NCBI GenBank assembly: GCA_947627255.1
Contig: CANQVI010000011.1
Span: 1-36,538 of the forward strand
Direction of reading: 5' to 3'
Source of the DNA: an uncultured Clostridia bacterium
Lineage (GTDB): Bacteria; Bacillota; Clostridia; TANB77; CAG-465
Length of the DNA stretch: 36,538 bases
Below the pieces are notes generated by a model. The model had not been told where the DNA came from, ran no database searches, and worked only from the letters and a program-made list of their open reading frames with translations. A program made the position numbers and the translations under genes. Below, in pieces: positions 1-9,538 of this stretch (within the stretch, counting starts at the first letter, position 1; the number at the start of each line of letters is the position of its first letter).

Positions 1-1
1 C

Positions 2-1855
2 CTATTTATCGTTTAATTCTTTATATCTTTTTATTTTCATAGTAGATGTCTTTTCAAATTCACCATCTTTTATTTCCAATTCTTTTATAGCTTTGTATGA
101 TGTTAATTTCTTGTTTACTTCTTTTATTTTCTTCCATATTATATCATATACTTCTTTATCGCCTGTAACACCATATATTTCTTTAATTTTTTCATAATCT
201 GGTATAACTCTTGCAGTAATAATTAGCTCTTTTTCTTCTTTTTTACTCTTACTATCTGGTTTTTGACCATAAATCATAGACTCTTTTATTTCATCTAATT
301 TATCTAAAATCATTTCTATTTCTTCTGGATATATATTTTTACCATTTTGAGTAACTATAACATTTTTACTTCTTCCTGTAATATATATGTATCCGTCTTC
401 GTCAATATATCCAATATCTCCAGAATTAAAATATCCGTCTTTATCTATAACTTTTTTAGTTTCTTCTTCATCTTCATAATATCCTATCATTAGAGTTGGT
501 GACTTAATTAAAAGCTCCCCTTCTCCATTTTCATTAGGATTTTTTACCTTTATATCTGCTTGAACAATAGCTTTTCCTGTTGAGCCAACACAAGGTTTAT
601 ATTCTGGTGTAAGTGCTGCTATAGGTGCTGTTTCAGTAAGTCCATATCCTTGTAAGAAAGATATTCCTATATCTTGAAGCCATATACCAACTTTACTATC
701 TATTGGTGCAGCTGCTGAAACTATAATTCTTAAGTTTCCTCCAAGATTATCATAAATTTCTTTAAATACTTTTCTTTTTATATCTATACCAACTTTATCT
801 AGTGTATTTGTTAATGATATCATAGCTTTTATTAGCTTATCTTTCTTGCTTTTTACTATTTTTTCATTTATCTTTTTATATAGACTTTCAACAAGTAAAG
901 GAACTGTTAATATTCCAGTTGGTTTTGATTCTTGAATATTAGGTACTATATATTTTAATCCTTCACAAATAGCAATAGATGCACCTGTTGCTATTGGAAG
1001 TAGAAATCCTATTGTTGATTCATAGCAATGATGTAATGGTAAAACAGAAAATAATCTATCTGTTGGATAAATCTTTACATATGCAGAAACAGCATTTATA
1101 TTTTCTGCTAAGTTTCTATTATTAAGCATTACACCTTTAGAATTTGAAGTTGTACCTGAAGTAAAAAATAATATTTTAAATTCATCTGGATTAATCTTTA
1201 TATCATAAAATTTTTTATTACCATTTTCTACTAATTTTCTTCCTACTTCAACTAAATAATTTAATCCAACATCTTTTCCTTCTATTTTATCATTAGATTT
1301 CATTTTTATATAATATTCTACATTTAAATTTTTTTCTTTTATTTTATTTATTTCTTCTTCCTTTTTTGGAGAATAAATTATAGCAGAAGCCTTAGATCTT
1401 GTTATTATATTTTCCAACTCATTAAGCGGTAGTTCTTTATCTGTTGGAATAGCAATACCTACACCACATAGCATAGCCATATATGATATGTACCAGCCAT
1501 ATTGTGTTTCACCAATTATTATTACTCTTTTATCTTTTAAATTTAATAAGTCAATCATTGCAGTAGTAAGGCCTATTACATCTTCACCAAATTCTTTATA
1601 TGATATAGTAGTATATGGTTCTTTATGTTCTTTTTTCTCTAAGATACAAGGTCTATCTGAATACATATCTATTGAACGTAAAAAGAATTCCCTTACTGTT
1701 TCATAATGTGTCATATCTTCGTATGGTTTGTTTCTATGTTTGATTTTTTTTGCTTCTTTTTCATAGTCTATATTTGCTAATTCATGTAATATGTTTTCAT
1801 CTAATTTCATTTTCTTAAATTTAAAATTAGGTATTTTTATATCTCTTAATCCCAT
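2..1855 (-). CDS. long-chain acyl-CoA synthetase (AMP-forming)
   Basis: This 617-residue protein is an adenylate-forming enzyme that activates fatty acids to acyl-CoA by way of an acyl-AMP. The AMP-binding P-loop FFTSGTTSNSKGV is near residue 230, YGLTETAP near 405, the hinge region NSGDIGYIDEDG near 470 and the C-terminal catalytic lysine motif GKNIYPEE near 507, so both domains are intact. The N-terminus (residues 1-45) is lysine-rich and precedes the usual start of the AMP-binding domain. A GGGGG ribosome binding site lies just before the ATG, and a TATAAT-like -10 is at 1884-1889 without a clear -35. It follows the pgsA terminator, so it is probably a single-gene unit; its own terminator lies outside the window. 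The exact chain-length preference cannot be read. Family assignment is firm. Confidence 0.93.
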   Translation of the reverse strand: MGLRDIKIPNFKFKKMKLDENILHELANIDYEKEAKKIKHRNKPYEDMTHYETVREFFLRSIDMYSDRPCILEKKEHKEPYTTISYKEFGEDVIGLTTAMIDLLNLKDKRVIIIGETQYGWYISYMAMLCGVGIAIPTDKELPLNELENIITRSKASAIIYSPKKEEEINKIKEKNLNVEYYIKMKSNDKIEGKDVGLNYLVEVGRKLVENGNKKFYDIKINPDEFKILFFTSGTTSNSKGVMLNNRNLAENINAVSAYVKIYPTDRLFSVLPLHHCYESTIGFLLPIATGASIAICEGLKYIVPNIQESKPTGILTVPLLVESLYKKINEKIVKSKKDKLIKAMISLTNTLDKVGIDIKRKVFKEIYDNLGGNLRIIVSAAAPIDSKVGIWLQDIGISFLQGYGLTETAPIAALTPEYKPCVGSTGKAIVQADIKVKNPNENGEGELLIKSPTLMIGYYEDEEETKKVIDKDGYFNSGDIGYIDEDGYIYITGRSKNVIVTQNGKNIYPEEIEMILDKLDEIKESMIYGQKPDSKSKKEEKELIITARVIPDYEKIKEIYGVTGDKEVYDIIWKKIKEVNKKLTSYKAIKELEIKDGEFEKTSTMKIKRYKELNDK

Positions 1856-1942
1856 TTTTATTCCCCCTATTACTTCATTTCTAATTATACATCAAAAAAA
1901 TCGATTTGTGCTTAGAACGAGTGGTCAGTTTTTTAAAAACAT

Positions 1943-1976
1943 AAAAAAAGAGCCACAATTTTTAATTGCAACTCTT
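1943..1976 (-). terminator. intrinsic terminator after pgsA
   Basis: On the minus strand an imperfect hairpin (outer arm AAGAGT, inner arm TGCAATT, with a three-base internal mismatch) is followed by seven T. It lies 19 nt after the pgsA stop codon and ends the addA-pgeF-pgsA unit. Confidence 0.7.
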
Positions 1977-1994
1977 AATTAATTACTTATTATT

Positions 1995-2639
1995 TTAATT
2001 TTCTACATCAATATCTTCTTTAAATCTGTTAAAGTAGTCTATAAATGACCATATTGTTGTAATTACTGTAAATACTACTGTTACACTCATTGTTACATTT
2101 ACTACAAGCTCAAATACATTCAAATTTAATGATTCTGTAATAAATCCAAAAATTCCTACTTCTGGGATTAATGAATAATTTAATAATGCAAATGTAATTG
2201 TTAGCATTTGGAATAAAGTTTTTACTTTACCACTTATTCCAGCTGCTACATCTTTAGCATTATCTGAACCAAACATTCTTAAAGCTGTTACAAAGAAATC
2301 TCTAAATACAACGATGGCTGTAACATAAGCTGGTATTAAACCAATTCCAGTAAGCATAATAAATCCTGCTGATACTAATAATTTATCTGCTAATGGATCC
2401 ATTATTTTACCAAATTTAGTTACAATTCCTTCTTTTCTTGAAATTCTACCATCAAGAAAATCTGTTAATGATGCAACTACAAATACAACAATGGCAGCAT
2501 ATCCCATATAGTTATATACCTTTGGTATTTTTATTAATTCAAAAAAGCTTTCTGGTATACTTAAAATTAAGATAAATATAGGTACTAGAATTATTCTTAA
2601 CATAGTTAATTTATTAGGTAAATTCATTTTTCGAAACAT
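1995..2639 (-). CDS. pgsA: CDP-diacylglycerol--glycerol-3-phosphate 3-phosphatidyltransferase
   Basis: PgsA transfers a phosphatidyl group from CDP-diacylglycerol to glycerol-3-phosphate, the committed step to phosphatidylglycerol, in the membrane. The CDP-alcohol phosphatidyltransferase motif is present: D60, D63-G64, R68, G77, D81 and D85. The usual Ala before the Arg is Ser67 here (DGRISR instead of DGxxAR), a conservative change. Four or more hydrophobic segments span the 214 residues. The first ATG is chosen because an AGGAGG lies 10 nt upstream; the next Met (residue 5) would be too far. It is the last gene of the unit, 67 nt after pgeF, and is followed by a terminator. Confidence 0.92.
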   Translation of the reverse strand: MFRKMNLPNKLTMLRIILVPIFILILSIPESFFELIKIPKVYNYMGYAAIVVFVVASLTDFLDGRISRKEGIVTKFGKIMDPLADKLLVSAGFIMLTGIGLIPAYVTAIVVFRDFFVTALRMFGSDNAKDVAAGISGKVKTLFQMLTITFALLNYSLIPEVGIFGFITESLNLNVFELVVNVTMSVTVVFTVITTIWSFIDYFNRFKEDIDVEN

Positions 2640-2706
2640 TATCTCTATACCTCCTCTTCAATTCTAAATTATAACAAACTAAATTTATATAGTCAATATT
2701 TACAAA

Positions 2707-3561
2707 TTATTTCACACGATTTTCATTTAAAGTAACAATAGTAGCCATAGTAGCATAGTCCTCTTTTTTATTTTGAACAGCTTCTCTATATGAGAAAAAG
2801 TCTTTTGTATTGCATCTTGTACATATTGGAGCTACATGAATATTTTTTTCATTTACTCCAGCATCAATTAGTTCATGCTTTAATATTTGAATTAGGTCTA
2901 TATGAAATGTTTTACCATCATTTTCATATTTTAAATACTCGTTTTCATATTTAAAAACACTTGTAAATTTTTCTTTAAAACTATCCTCCATGCTAGTAAA
3001 GCAACAGCTTCTAATTGAAGGACCAATACAAATAATTAAGTCTTGAGCTTTACTTTCATACTTTTTTTTAAGTAAATTTATAGCTTTAATATATATTTTA
3101 TTTATAACCCCTTTCCATCCTGCATGAACATTTGCTACTACATTATTTTTAGGATCATATATTATAATTGGATTGCAATCTGCTGTTGTTACAAGTGTAG
3201 CTATGTCTTTTTTAGAAGTTATATATCCATCAAATTCCTCTTTATTTAAGTTTTCAAATAGATATTTATCTTTATTTTCATCATCTAATATTAAAATGTT
3301 ATCTGTATGATTTTGTCTTGCTTTGTATATATTATCTATATCTAATTCTTTTTTTATTATATTTACATTTTCTAATACATTTTTTATATCATCTGTTCCA
3401 GCAGTTCTAAAATTAAGACTTTCGAAATCTCCTTTACTGACTCCTCCATGTCTTAAAGTTATACAATGCTTTACATTATATTTATTTAATACTTTAAATT
3501 CTATGTATTCCAATTTATTATTTTTAATATGCAATATTTCATCATCATTATAGTTACTCAT
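2707..3561 (-). CDS. pgeF: peptidoglycan editing factor PgeF (multicopper polyphenol oxidase/laccase fold, YfiH family)
   Basis: PgeF (YfiH) proteins form a cysteine-histidine metal site and in E. coli remove wrongly incorporated L-Ser from peptidoglycan precursors; some homologues show purine-nucleoside activity. The Zn-site residues are visible as His85 (RQNHTDN), Cys129 (TTADCNPI) and His146 (NVHAGWKG), followed by GPSIRSCCF and a C-terminal CTRCNTKDFFSYR. Length (284 residues) is normal for the family. The start codon is one base after the addA stop, and its GGAGG ribosome binding site lies within the last addA codons, so translation is probably coupled. Family assignment is secure; the exact substrate in this organism is inferred. 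Confidence 0.9.
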   Translation of the reverse strand: MSNYNDDEILHIKNNKLEYIEFKVLNKYNVKHCITLRHGGVSKGDFESLNFRTAGTDDIKNVLENVNIIKKELDIDNIYKARQNHTDNILILDDENKDKYLFENLNKEEFDGYITSKKDIATLVTTADCNPIIIYDPKNNVVANVHAGWKGVINKIYIKAINLLKKKYESKAQDLIICIGPSIRSCCFTSMEDSFKEKFTSVFKYENEYLKYENDGKTFHIDLIQILKHELIDAGVNEKNIHVAPICTRCNTKDFFSYREAVQNKKEDYATMATIVTLNENRVK

Positions 3562-3562
3562 A

Positions 3563-6500
3563 TTATTCCTCCACTATTTCAATTTCTTTATTAAGATTAA
3601 ATGAATAGATATATATTTTATCCACTTTATATTCTGTAAGAGTATTAATAGCCTCTTTATATATTTCTAACTGAACTTTATATTTTTTTATAAAATCAGA
3701 ATCATTTTCTATTCTATCTGTTTTGAAATCTACTAAAACTACTTTATCATTATCTGTTACATAGAAAAGGTCAATTATTCCTTGAATTGTACTATTAGAT
3801 ATTTCTTTTTTATTTAATATAAATTCATATTCTCTATATATTTTTTTTGCATTTTTTAGCTCTTTTCCAATATTAGAATTTAAGAAATTATATATTCTAT
3901 TAATATTAATATACTTTTTATCATTTTGACTAATTATACCTTTAAATACTAATTTTTCTATATATTCTTTTATATCTGACTGACTATTTAATTTTTCAAA
4001 TTCAAGATTTTGCAATATAAAATGTACTAATATTCCTTTTCTTACAGCAGTATATCTATTAGCATTTTCATCTAATTCGTATGGTAGCCTAAATTTTGTA
4101 CTTTCTTGTGATTCATCATCTATATCTTTTGTTTCGTCTTCAATCTTTGATGTTATATTAGCTTCACTTTCCTCATTATTTTTCTTTAAATTACTAACAC
4201 TAACTCTTAATGGTGCTATAACATCATCTTTATATTTATAATCATACTCTATCTTATCTTCTATATTTTTTAATATTTCATCATTTGCTACTACATTTGT
4301 GTTTTTCTTTATTTCATCTATTACTTCATTTACAGATTTCTTCACATTTGAAATATTACTTACTGATAACATCTTTTTTAGATTTTCATCTGTTGTATTT
4401 GAAGTTATCTCTAAATGTTGTACATCTAATATATTCTTGTCTTTTTCAAATTCACAATATAGTTTAATTACTGGTAATAAATTTTTATAATAACTATTAT
4501 TAGAAGCAATTAAAGTTTCGTTAAATTTATTATCTTTTATATTTAGTAACTGCATATCATAATCTTTTTTATAATCTTTAGTTGTAGCAAAAATGTATAA
4601 TTTTTCTTTTGCTCTTGTAAGTGCAACATATAGCAGCCTTAATTCTTCTGATTTAGTTTCTTTTTCAATTACTGACTTTATAGCTTGTTTAATTAATGAT
4701 GGATAAGTAATTGATATATCTTGATTAACTACATCTATACCTATACCATATTTATGATGTAATAATACTTTTTCACTACGCAAATCTTTAAAATTATAAT
4801 TTTTTGAACAATCTGCAAGAATTACTATTGGAAATTCTAATCCCTTAGATTTGTGAATTGTCATTACTCTTACAACATCTTCATTTTCTCCAATAATTTT
4901 TGCACTACCACTACTATCTTGCTTATTCTTTAAATTATCTATGTATTTTATATATGAATTTAATGTATTTCCTATATTATTAGTATAGAAATTATTTGCA
5001 AGCTCAATTAGATAATCTAAATTTGCTCTTTTTGATGTAGAATTTTCTTCAAGTGCTAATTGATAGTATATATTTGTATCTTTATATAACCTTATTATTA
5101 AATCTGAAATACTATATACTTTTGAATAATTTGAATATTCCTTTAATAATGCTAAAAATTCTGTAACTTTAGTATATATAATTTCTTCTTTTTTCTTAAA
5201 TTCTTCATCTAAAGCTATGTTATTTAGTACATCATATACATAGCTTTTATTGTCATATAGCCTTATCTTAGTTAGTTCATCTAGTGTGAAATTACCAATA
5301 ATACTATACATTATACTTGTTATATATACATCTTGATATGGATTATCTAATACTCTTAGAAAAGATAGTATTAACTTTACTTCATCTCCGTCAAAAATAC
5401 TACTAGAAGTATCACAAAATACAGGAATATCATTATCTTTTAACACTTTTTCTAATACTTCTGCTTTGCCCTTTATTCCCCTTAGTAATATGACTATATC
5501 CTTATATGTAGCATTTCTTGTAGTTCCATCTTTTTTAGTTATTTTCATATTATTAACTATATCTTGAATTTTAAATGCTATACATTTTGATTCAATTTCA
5601 AATGAAGTTAAGTCTTCATCTATTTCATATTCATCATTTTCTTCATTATCTTCTATATAATTTTTTTCTTCTTGCTTTAAGTCAATTATATTTATCTGAG
5701 TAGTATAATCGCAGCCATCTACATTAGGATAGCTAGTATTTCCACATTTTAAACTTTCATCATAAGTGTAATTACATTGACCATTTTTCATGCTCATTAT
5801 CTTTTCAAATATATAGTTAATTGAGTTAAGAACTTCACTTCTACTTCTAAAATTTTGTGATAATATAATTTTACAATTTTTTATATCTTCTGTGTCTTCT
5901 TCCTCTTTTTTATAGCTTATATATTTATCATTAAAAATATCTGGTCTTGCTTGTCTAAAGCCATATATACTCTGCTTTATATCTCCAACCATAAACCTAT
6001 TATTATCTGTAGCAACTGCTTGAAGTATTCTTTCTTGTACATAGCTTGTATCTTGATACTCATCAGTATATATCTCTTTATACCTTTTTTTAATAGAATT
6101 AGCTATATCTGTAATTTCATCTTTTTCATCTACAAGAAGCTCTAGTGCATAATGCATTATATCATTAAATTCAGCTACTCCACTTTGTATTTTTTCCTCT
6201 TTAAAACGTTTATCAAAAGAAAGTAGTAATTCATATAAATATTTAATGTATTCGTATGCTATGCTATTATCTTGTAAAATATCTGAGCTTTTAGCATATA
6301 TCTTCTTTTTAACTTTTAAAATAACATCTTTAACTTCTGTTTTTCTAAATTCTGCAATTTCTTCTTTTAACTCTATATTACTTACTTTTCCTATTGCAAA
6401 TTTTGCAAATTCAACTGATTCTAAATTTTCATATAACTTATCCCAATTATCATTTTCAATATTTATGCAACTTTTTAACATATAAACATCATCATTTAAA

Positions 6501-7264
6501 ATTGTTGCACATTTATTAAATTCTTCTATACCTTCAATTTTAGATAAATAATCTCCATATTTTACTATACATAGCCTTATTTCATCAACTGCATCCAAGT
6601 AAATGTCCTCTCCAAAATCTGTTTGGCATAAATCTACATTTTCAGATATATTATATTTTTCTATTTGTTCTTTTAACCATATAAACGGATATGGAAAAGA
6701 CTGAATATAATTATATATTCTAATTATATTGTTAAGTAGCACATCATCACTACCATTAAAAAGTTCTAGTAAATTATATAATCCAAATGTATCTTTTTCA
6801 TTTGAATATTTTTCATATTCATTCTCTAAAAGTTCTTCCAATACTTTTGATTTTATCAAATTACTTTGTGATTCTTCACATATTCTAATATTAGGGTCTA
6901 TATTTAGTTTATCAAAATTCTCTTTAACTAATTTTAAACAGAATGCATCTATAGTTGTTATACTAGCCCTATTTATATATATTAATTGATTTCTTAAGTG
7001 ATTAATTTTTTTAATGTCTTTTTCTGTTTCTAATGCTTTATATATAGCATTTAATATTTTTTCTTTAAGTTCTTGAGCTGCAGCATTGGTAAATGTTACA
7101 ACTAATATTTTATCTATGTCTAAATATTCATTAATAACTTTTTGTATAATTCTTTCTACAAGTACAGCAGTTTTTCCACTACCTGCAGATGCACTAACTA
7201 ATATATTAGCATTACTTTTTGTTATAGCTTGTTTTTGATCTTTTGTCCATTCTGTTTTTGACAT
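3563..7264 (-). CDS. addA: helicase-nuclease AddAB, subunit AddA
   Basis: AddA is the UvrD-like helicase and nuclease subunit of AddAB, which processes double-strand breaks for RecA loading. The 1233-residue protein has Walker A SASAGSGKT (about residues 24-32), TFTNAAAQEL, the DEYQD Walker B box near 395, VGDIKQSIYGFRQARPDIF, the TIHKSKGLEFP motif, LLYVALTRAKEKL, and a C-terminal RecB-type nuclease domain with GILVHFIL, VLVDFKTD and YKVQLEIY. All catalytic blocks appear intact. The start is supported by AAGGAG 8 nt upstream. In most Firmicutes addB precedes addA, but here addA opens its own unit, divergent from tsaE, and no addB is in the window. pgeF follows after one base. Confidence 0.95.
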   Translation of the reverse strand: MSKTEWTKDQKQAITKSNANILVSASAGSGKTAVLVERIIQKVINEYLDIDKILVVTFTNAAAQELKEKILNAIYKALETEKDIKKINHLRNQLIYINRASITTIDAFCLKLVKENFDKLNIDPNIRICEESQSNLIKSKVLEELLENEYEKYSNEKDTFGLYNLLELFNGSDDVLLNNIIRIYNYIQSFPYPFIWLKEQIEKYNISENVDLCQTDFGEDIYLDAVDEIRLCIVKYGDYLSKIEGIEEFNKCATILNDDVYMLKSCINIENDNWDKLYENLESVEFAKFAIGKVSNIELKEEIAEFRKTEVKDVILKVKKKIYAKSSDILQDNSIAYEYIKYLYELLLSFDKRFKEEKIQSGVAEFNDIMHYALELLVDEKDEITDIANSIKKRYKEIYTDEYQDTSYVQERILQAVATDNNRFMVGDIKQSIYGFRQARPDIFNDKYISYKKEEEDTEDIKNCKIILSQNFRSRSEVLNSINYIFEKIMSMKNGQCNYTYDESLKCGNTSYPNVDGCDYTTQINIIDLKQEEKNYIEDNEENDEYEIDEDLTSFEIESKCIAFKIQDIVNNMKITKKDGTTRNATYKDIVILLRGIKGKAEVLEKVLKDNDIPVFCDTSSSIFDGDEVKLILSFLRVLDNPYQDVYITSIMYSIIGNFTLDELTKIRLYDNKSYVYDVLNNIALDEEFKKKEEIIYTKVTEFLALLKEYSNYSKVYSISDLIIRLYKDTNIYYQLALEENSTSKRANLDYLIELANNFYTNNIGNTLNSYIKYIDNLKNKQDSSGSAKIIGENEDVVRVMTIHKSKGLEFPIVILADCSKNYNFKDLRSEKVLLHHKYGIGIDVVNQDISITYPSLIKQAIKSVIEKETKSEELRLLYVALTRAKEKLYIFATTKDYKKDYDMQLLNIKDNKFNETLIASNNSYYKNLLPVIKLYCEFEKDKNILDVQHLEITSNTTDENLKKMLSVSNISNVKKSVNEVIDEIKKNTNVVANDEILKNIEDKIEYDYKYKDDVIAPLRVSVSNLKKNNEESEANITSKIEDETKDIDDESQESTKFRLPYELDENANRYTAVRKGILVHFILQNLEFEKLNSQSDIKEYIEKLVFKGIISQNDKKYININRIYNFLNSNIGKELKNAKKIYREYEFILNKKEISNSTIQGIIDLFYVTDNDKVVLVDFKTDRIENDSDFIKKYKVQLEIYKEAINTLTEYKVDKIYIYSFNLNKEIEIVEE

Positions 7265-7357
7265 TTTACTTCTCCTTTTTATATATTATATTTTATATTC
7301 TATTGAACATTTTTGCAAGAATATTACAAACTATATGTAATTTCCTTTTTACTTTAA

Positions 7358-7386
7358 TTGATATTTATGTAATATTTTGGTATAAT
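7358..7386 (+). promoter_or_regulatory. promoter of tsaE-tsaB-rimI
   Basis: TTGATA (7358-7363), 17-bp spacer and TATAAT (7381-7386), preceded by TTGG. The predicted transcription start near 7392-7394 coincides with the first usable start codons of tsaE. Confidence 0.7.
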
Positions 7387-7393
7387 TGTATTG

Positions 7394-7903
7394 GTGATTT
7401 TTTTGAATACATTAACTTTAGAAAATGCAGATAAATTATTAAGTAGTGCTTTTACTACTAATGATGATTTTGAATATACATATACTTCATATAGTGAAGA
7501 AGATACTAAAAAATTAGGGCGAAAATTTGCTAATTACTTAAATAAAGGGGATATAATAACTTTAAATGGTGAACTAGGCTCTGGAAAAACTGTATTTTTA
7601 AATGGAATTGCTAGTTTTTTTGGAGTAGAAAATGATGTATGTAGTCCTACTTTTACAATAGTAAATGAATATAATATATCTAAAGACTTCCCTATTTACC
7701 ACTTTGATGTGTATAGAATAAAAAATAGCGATGAATTTTTAGAAGGTGTTGGAACTGATTATTTTTATAACGGTATATGCTTAATTGAATGGGGCGATGA
7801 AATAATATCAGATATATTACCTAAAAATACTATACATATTGATATAATAAAAGATGAGGAAGATAAACAAAAGAGAATATTTAAGATTTGGAGGAAAATA
7901 TAG
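7394..7903 (+). CDS. tsaE: tRNA t6A biosynthesis ATPase TsaE
   Basis: TsaE is the P-loop ATPase that works with TsaB and TsaD to make N6-threonylcarbamoyladenosine at A37 of ANN-decoding tRNAs. Visible motifs are the Walker A GELGSGKT, CSPTFTIVNEY, PIYHFDVYRI and LIEWGDEI. The start is unusual: there is no in-frame ATG before the conserved region, only TTG 7391, GTG 7394 and TTG 7403, with no ribosome binding site before any of them. I chose GTG 7394 because the promoter predicts transcription starting there, which would make the mRNA leaderless. The protein (169 residues) has about 28 residues before the usual TsaE N-terminus. tsaB follows after one base. Confidence 0.85.
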   Translation: MIFLNTLTLENADKLLSSAFTTNDDFEYTYTSYSEEDTKKLGRKFANYLNKGDIITLNGELGSGKTVFLNGIASFFGVENDVCSPTFTIVNEYNISKDFPIYHFDVYRIKNSDEFLEGVGTDYFYNGICLIEWGDEIISDILPKNTIHIDIIKDEEDKQKRIFKIWRKI

Positions 7904-7904
7904 C

Positions 7905-8612
7905 ATGAATATTTTAGGAATTGATACAACTACAAAATCTGCTAGTTGTAGTGTTTTAAAAGATGAAAAATATACTATGAATTCTATAACAAACGAAATA
8001 ACACATTCTGAAAAACTTTTACCAATTATAGATAAAACATTATCTGAATGTAATATTAATATAGACGATATTAATTTACTTGCTGCATTAAATGGTCCTG
8101 GCTCTTTTACAGGAATAAGAATAGGACTTGCTACTGTAAAGGCTTTAGCACAAGTAAAAGACTTAGATATATACTCTATTTCTTCAATAGATTTAATTAG
8201 TTATGTAGCTTCAAAAAAAATAGATAAAAAAGAAATATATATTCTTTCACTTATAGATGCAAAAAATAATAGAGTATATTATGGTGTAAATAAAATTATT
8301 AAAGAAAATAATGGAAAATATACTATTCAAAAAGTTATGGATGTAAATAATGATAATATTGACGATGCATTATCTAATATTGCTAAAGCTAATATTTCTA
8401 TTGATATTGTAGCTGGAAATTGTACTGAAATCTTTAAGGACAAGCTAACTACTACATTTAGCAATATATTTGAACTATATCCTAATACAAATGATTTAAT
8501 AGAAAGTTACTTAAATATAGCTAACATTAGTGAATATATGTACAATGCTTATAGTTTAGACGCATTATATGCAAGACCTTCACAAGCAGAAAGAATGGTA
8601 AATAATGGATAA
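7905..8612 (+). CDS. tsaB: tRNA t6A biosynthesis protein TsaB
   Basis: TsaB is the inactive ASKHA-fold partner that scaffolds TsaD and TsaE. It starts MNILGIDTTTKSASCSV, typical of the family, and carries NGPGSFTGIRIGL near residue 65 and the C-terminal LYARPSQAERM. An upstream in-frame start at 7854 is open but lies inside tsaE; the ATG at 7905 has a GGAGG 10 nt upstream and matches the family N-terminus, giving 235 residues. It is one base after tsaE and overlaps rimI by 8 bp. tsaD, the catalytic subunit, is not in this cluster. Confidence 0.92.
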   Translation: MNILGIDTTTKSASCSVLKDEKYTMNSITNEITHSEKLLPIIDKTLSECNINIDDINLLAALNGPGSFTGIRIGLATVKALAQVKDLDIYSISSIDLISYVASKKIDKKEIYILSLIDAKNNRVYYGVNKIIKENNGKYTIQKVMDVNNDNIDDALSNIAKANISIDIVAGNCTEIFKDKLTTTFSNIFELYPNTNDLIESYLNIANISEYMYNAYSLDALYARPSQAERMVNNG

Positions 8613-9054
8613 TATAAAAATATTAAAAATGTCTTCCGAAGATATAGATGAAATATTAAAAATAGAGAAATCTCATAATGTTTCCATTTTAACTAAAAAT
8701 TTATTAGTAAATGATTTATTAGGTAGTAATAATTATTATCTAATTGCTAAATATAATAATAAAATAATTGGATACGTTGGAATATCATATATTTATGATA
8801 CAGCAGATATTATTTCAATAGTTGTAGATAAATCTTATACTAATCATGGAGTTGCTACTCTGTTATTAAATGAAATATTTAGTTTTTGTAAAGAAAATAA
8901 TGTTAAAAAAATAATGTTAGAAGTTAGAAAATCTAATATAATTGCACAAAATCTTTATTTGAAATTAGGATTCAAAAAAATTTCTGAAAGAAAGAACTAC
9001 TACGAAGGAAAAGAAGATGCATATATATATGAAAAAGAAATACCAATCAATTAA
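8605..9054 (+). CDS. rimI: ribosomal protein alanine N-acetyltransferase, GNAT family
   Basis: This 149-residue GNAT acetyltransferase most likely acetylates the N-terminal Ala of ribosomal protein S18. The acetyl-CoA binding segment is VVDKSYTNHGVATLLL; the usual R/Q-x-x-G-x-G/A motif is relaxed at its first position. The following EVRKSNIIAQNLYLKLGF block is diagnostic of RimI. Its ATG lies inside the last tsaB codons, and tsaE-tsaB-rimI order is common in Firmicutes, which supports RimI over a generic GNAT. The stop codon falls inside the terminator hairpin. Confidence 0.87.
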   Translation: MDNIKILKMSSEDIDEILKIEKSHNVSILTKNLLVNDLLGSNNYYLIAKYNNKIIGYVGISYIYDTADIISIVVDKSYTNHGVATLLLNEIFSFCKENNVKKIMLEVRKSNIIAQNLYLKLGFKKISERKNYYEGKEDAYIYEKEIPIN

Positions 9055-9070
9055 GATTGGTATTTTTTTT
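9041..9070 (+). terminator. intrinsic terminator after rimI
   Basis: An 8-bp perfect stem TACCAATC/GATTGGTA with a 6-nt loop is followed by eight T. It overlaps the rimI stop codon. The minus-strand flank is also T-rich, so it may serve the converging PH-domain gene as well. Confidence 0.85.
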
Positions 9071-9443
9071 AATGAAAGTCATCTTCATCATATTGAATTT
9101 CTCTAGAACCTACTCTGTTCTCTTTTCTTTCTCTAAATACTTCTGTAGAAAGTAAATCTTTTACTTCTTGAGAATTTTTTACATTTTTAATGTCAAATTC
9201 TGGTGTAGTTTTATCTGCAGAACAACAATGTATAGTTCCTACTCCAAATATTCTTTGAGATAGCTTTCTTTCAAGTGTTACATCCATTATTCTAAAAAGC
9301 ATAATTTCTTCTTGCCTTTTGCTTAAAAATCCAGTGTCAATTAACAATTTCTTACTAGTTAAAGTATATACTGTAAATGAAAGTGGTAGTCCAAATATGG
9401 TTCTTTTTCTGTCTTTCCAAATAATATCATTATTCTTACTCAT
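9069..9443 (-). CDS. bacterial PH domain-containing protein (bPH_2 / YdbS-like)
   Basis: This 124-residue protein carries one bacterial pleckstrin-homology-like domain. The family hallmarks are FTVYTLTSKKLLIDTGFLSKR, EIMLFRIMDVTLERKLSQR, a glycine-rich turn FGVGTI, and an ending like NSQEVKDLL. It has no transmembrane segment, unlike YdbS/YdbT, so it is probably cytosolic or membrane-peripheral. The role is unknown. AGGAGG lies 9 nt before the ATG. It is a single-gene unit with an extended -10 promoter at 9482. Confidence 0.8.
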   Translation of the reverse strand: MSKNNDIIWKDRKRTIFGLPLSFTVYTLTSKKLLIDTGFLSKRQEEIMLFRIMDVTLERKLSQRIFGVGTIHCCSADKTTPEFDIKNVKNSQEVKDLLSTEVFRERKENRVGSREIQYDEDDFH

Positions 9444-9481
9444 AGAAAAAACCTCCTATCAAATATTTTTTATGCCAAATA

Positions 9482-9491
9482 ATTATACCAC
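9482..9491 (-). promoter_or_regulatory. extended -10 promoter of the PH-domain gene
   Basis: On the minus strand TGTGGTATAAT (TATAAT at 9487-9482) lies about 40 nt before the start codon. No good -35 is at 17 bp, so the TGn extension may compensate. Confidence 0.5.
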
Positions 9492-9538
9492 ATTATTTAG
9501 ATAAAATAAATACTTTCAAGGAGATTTAATTACATAAT

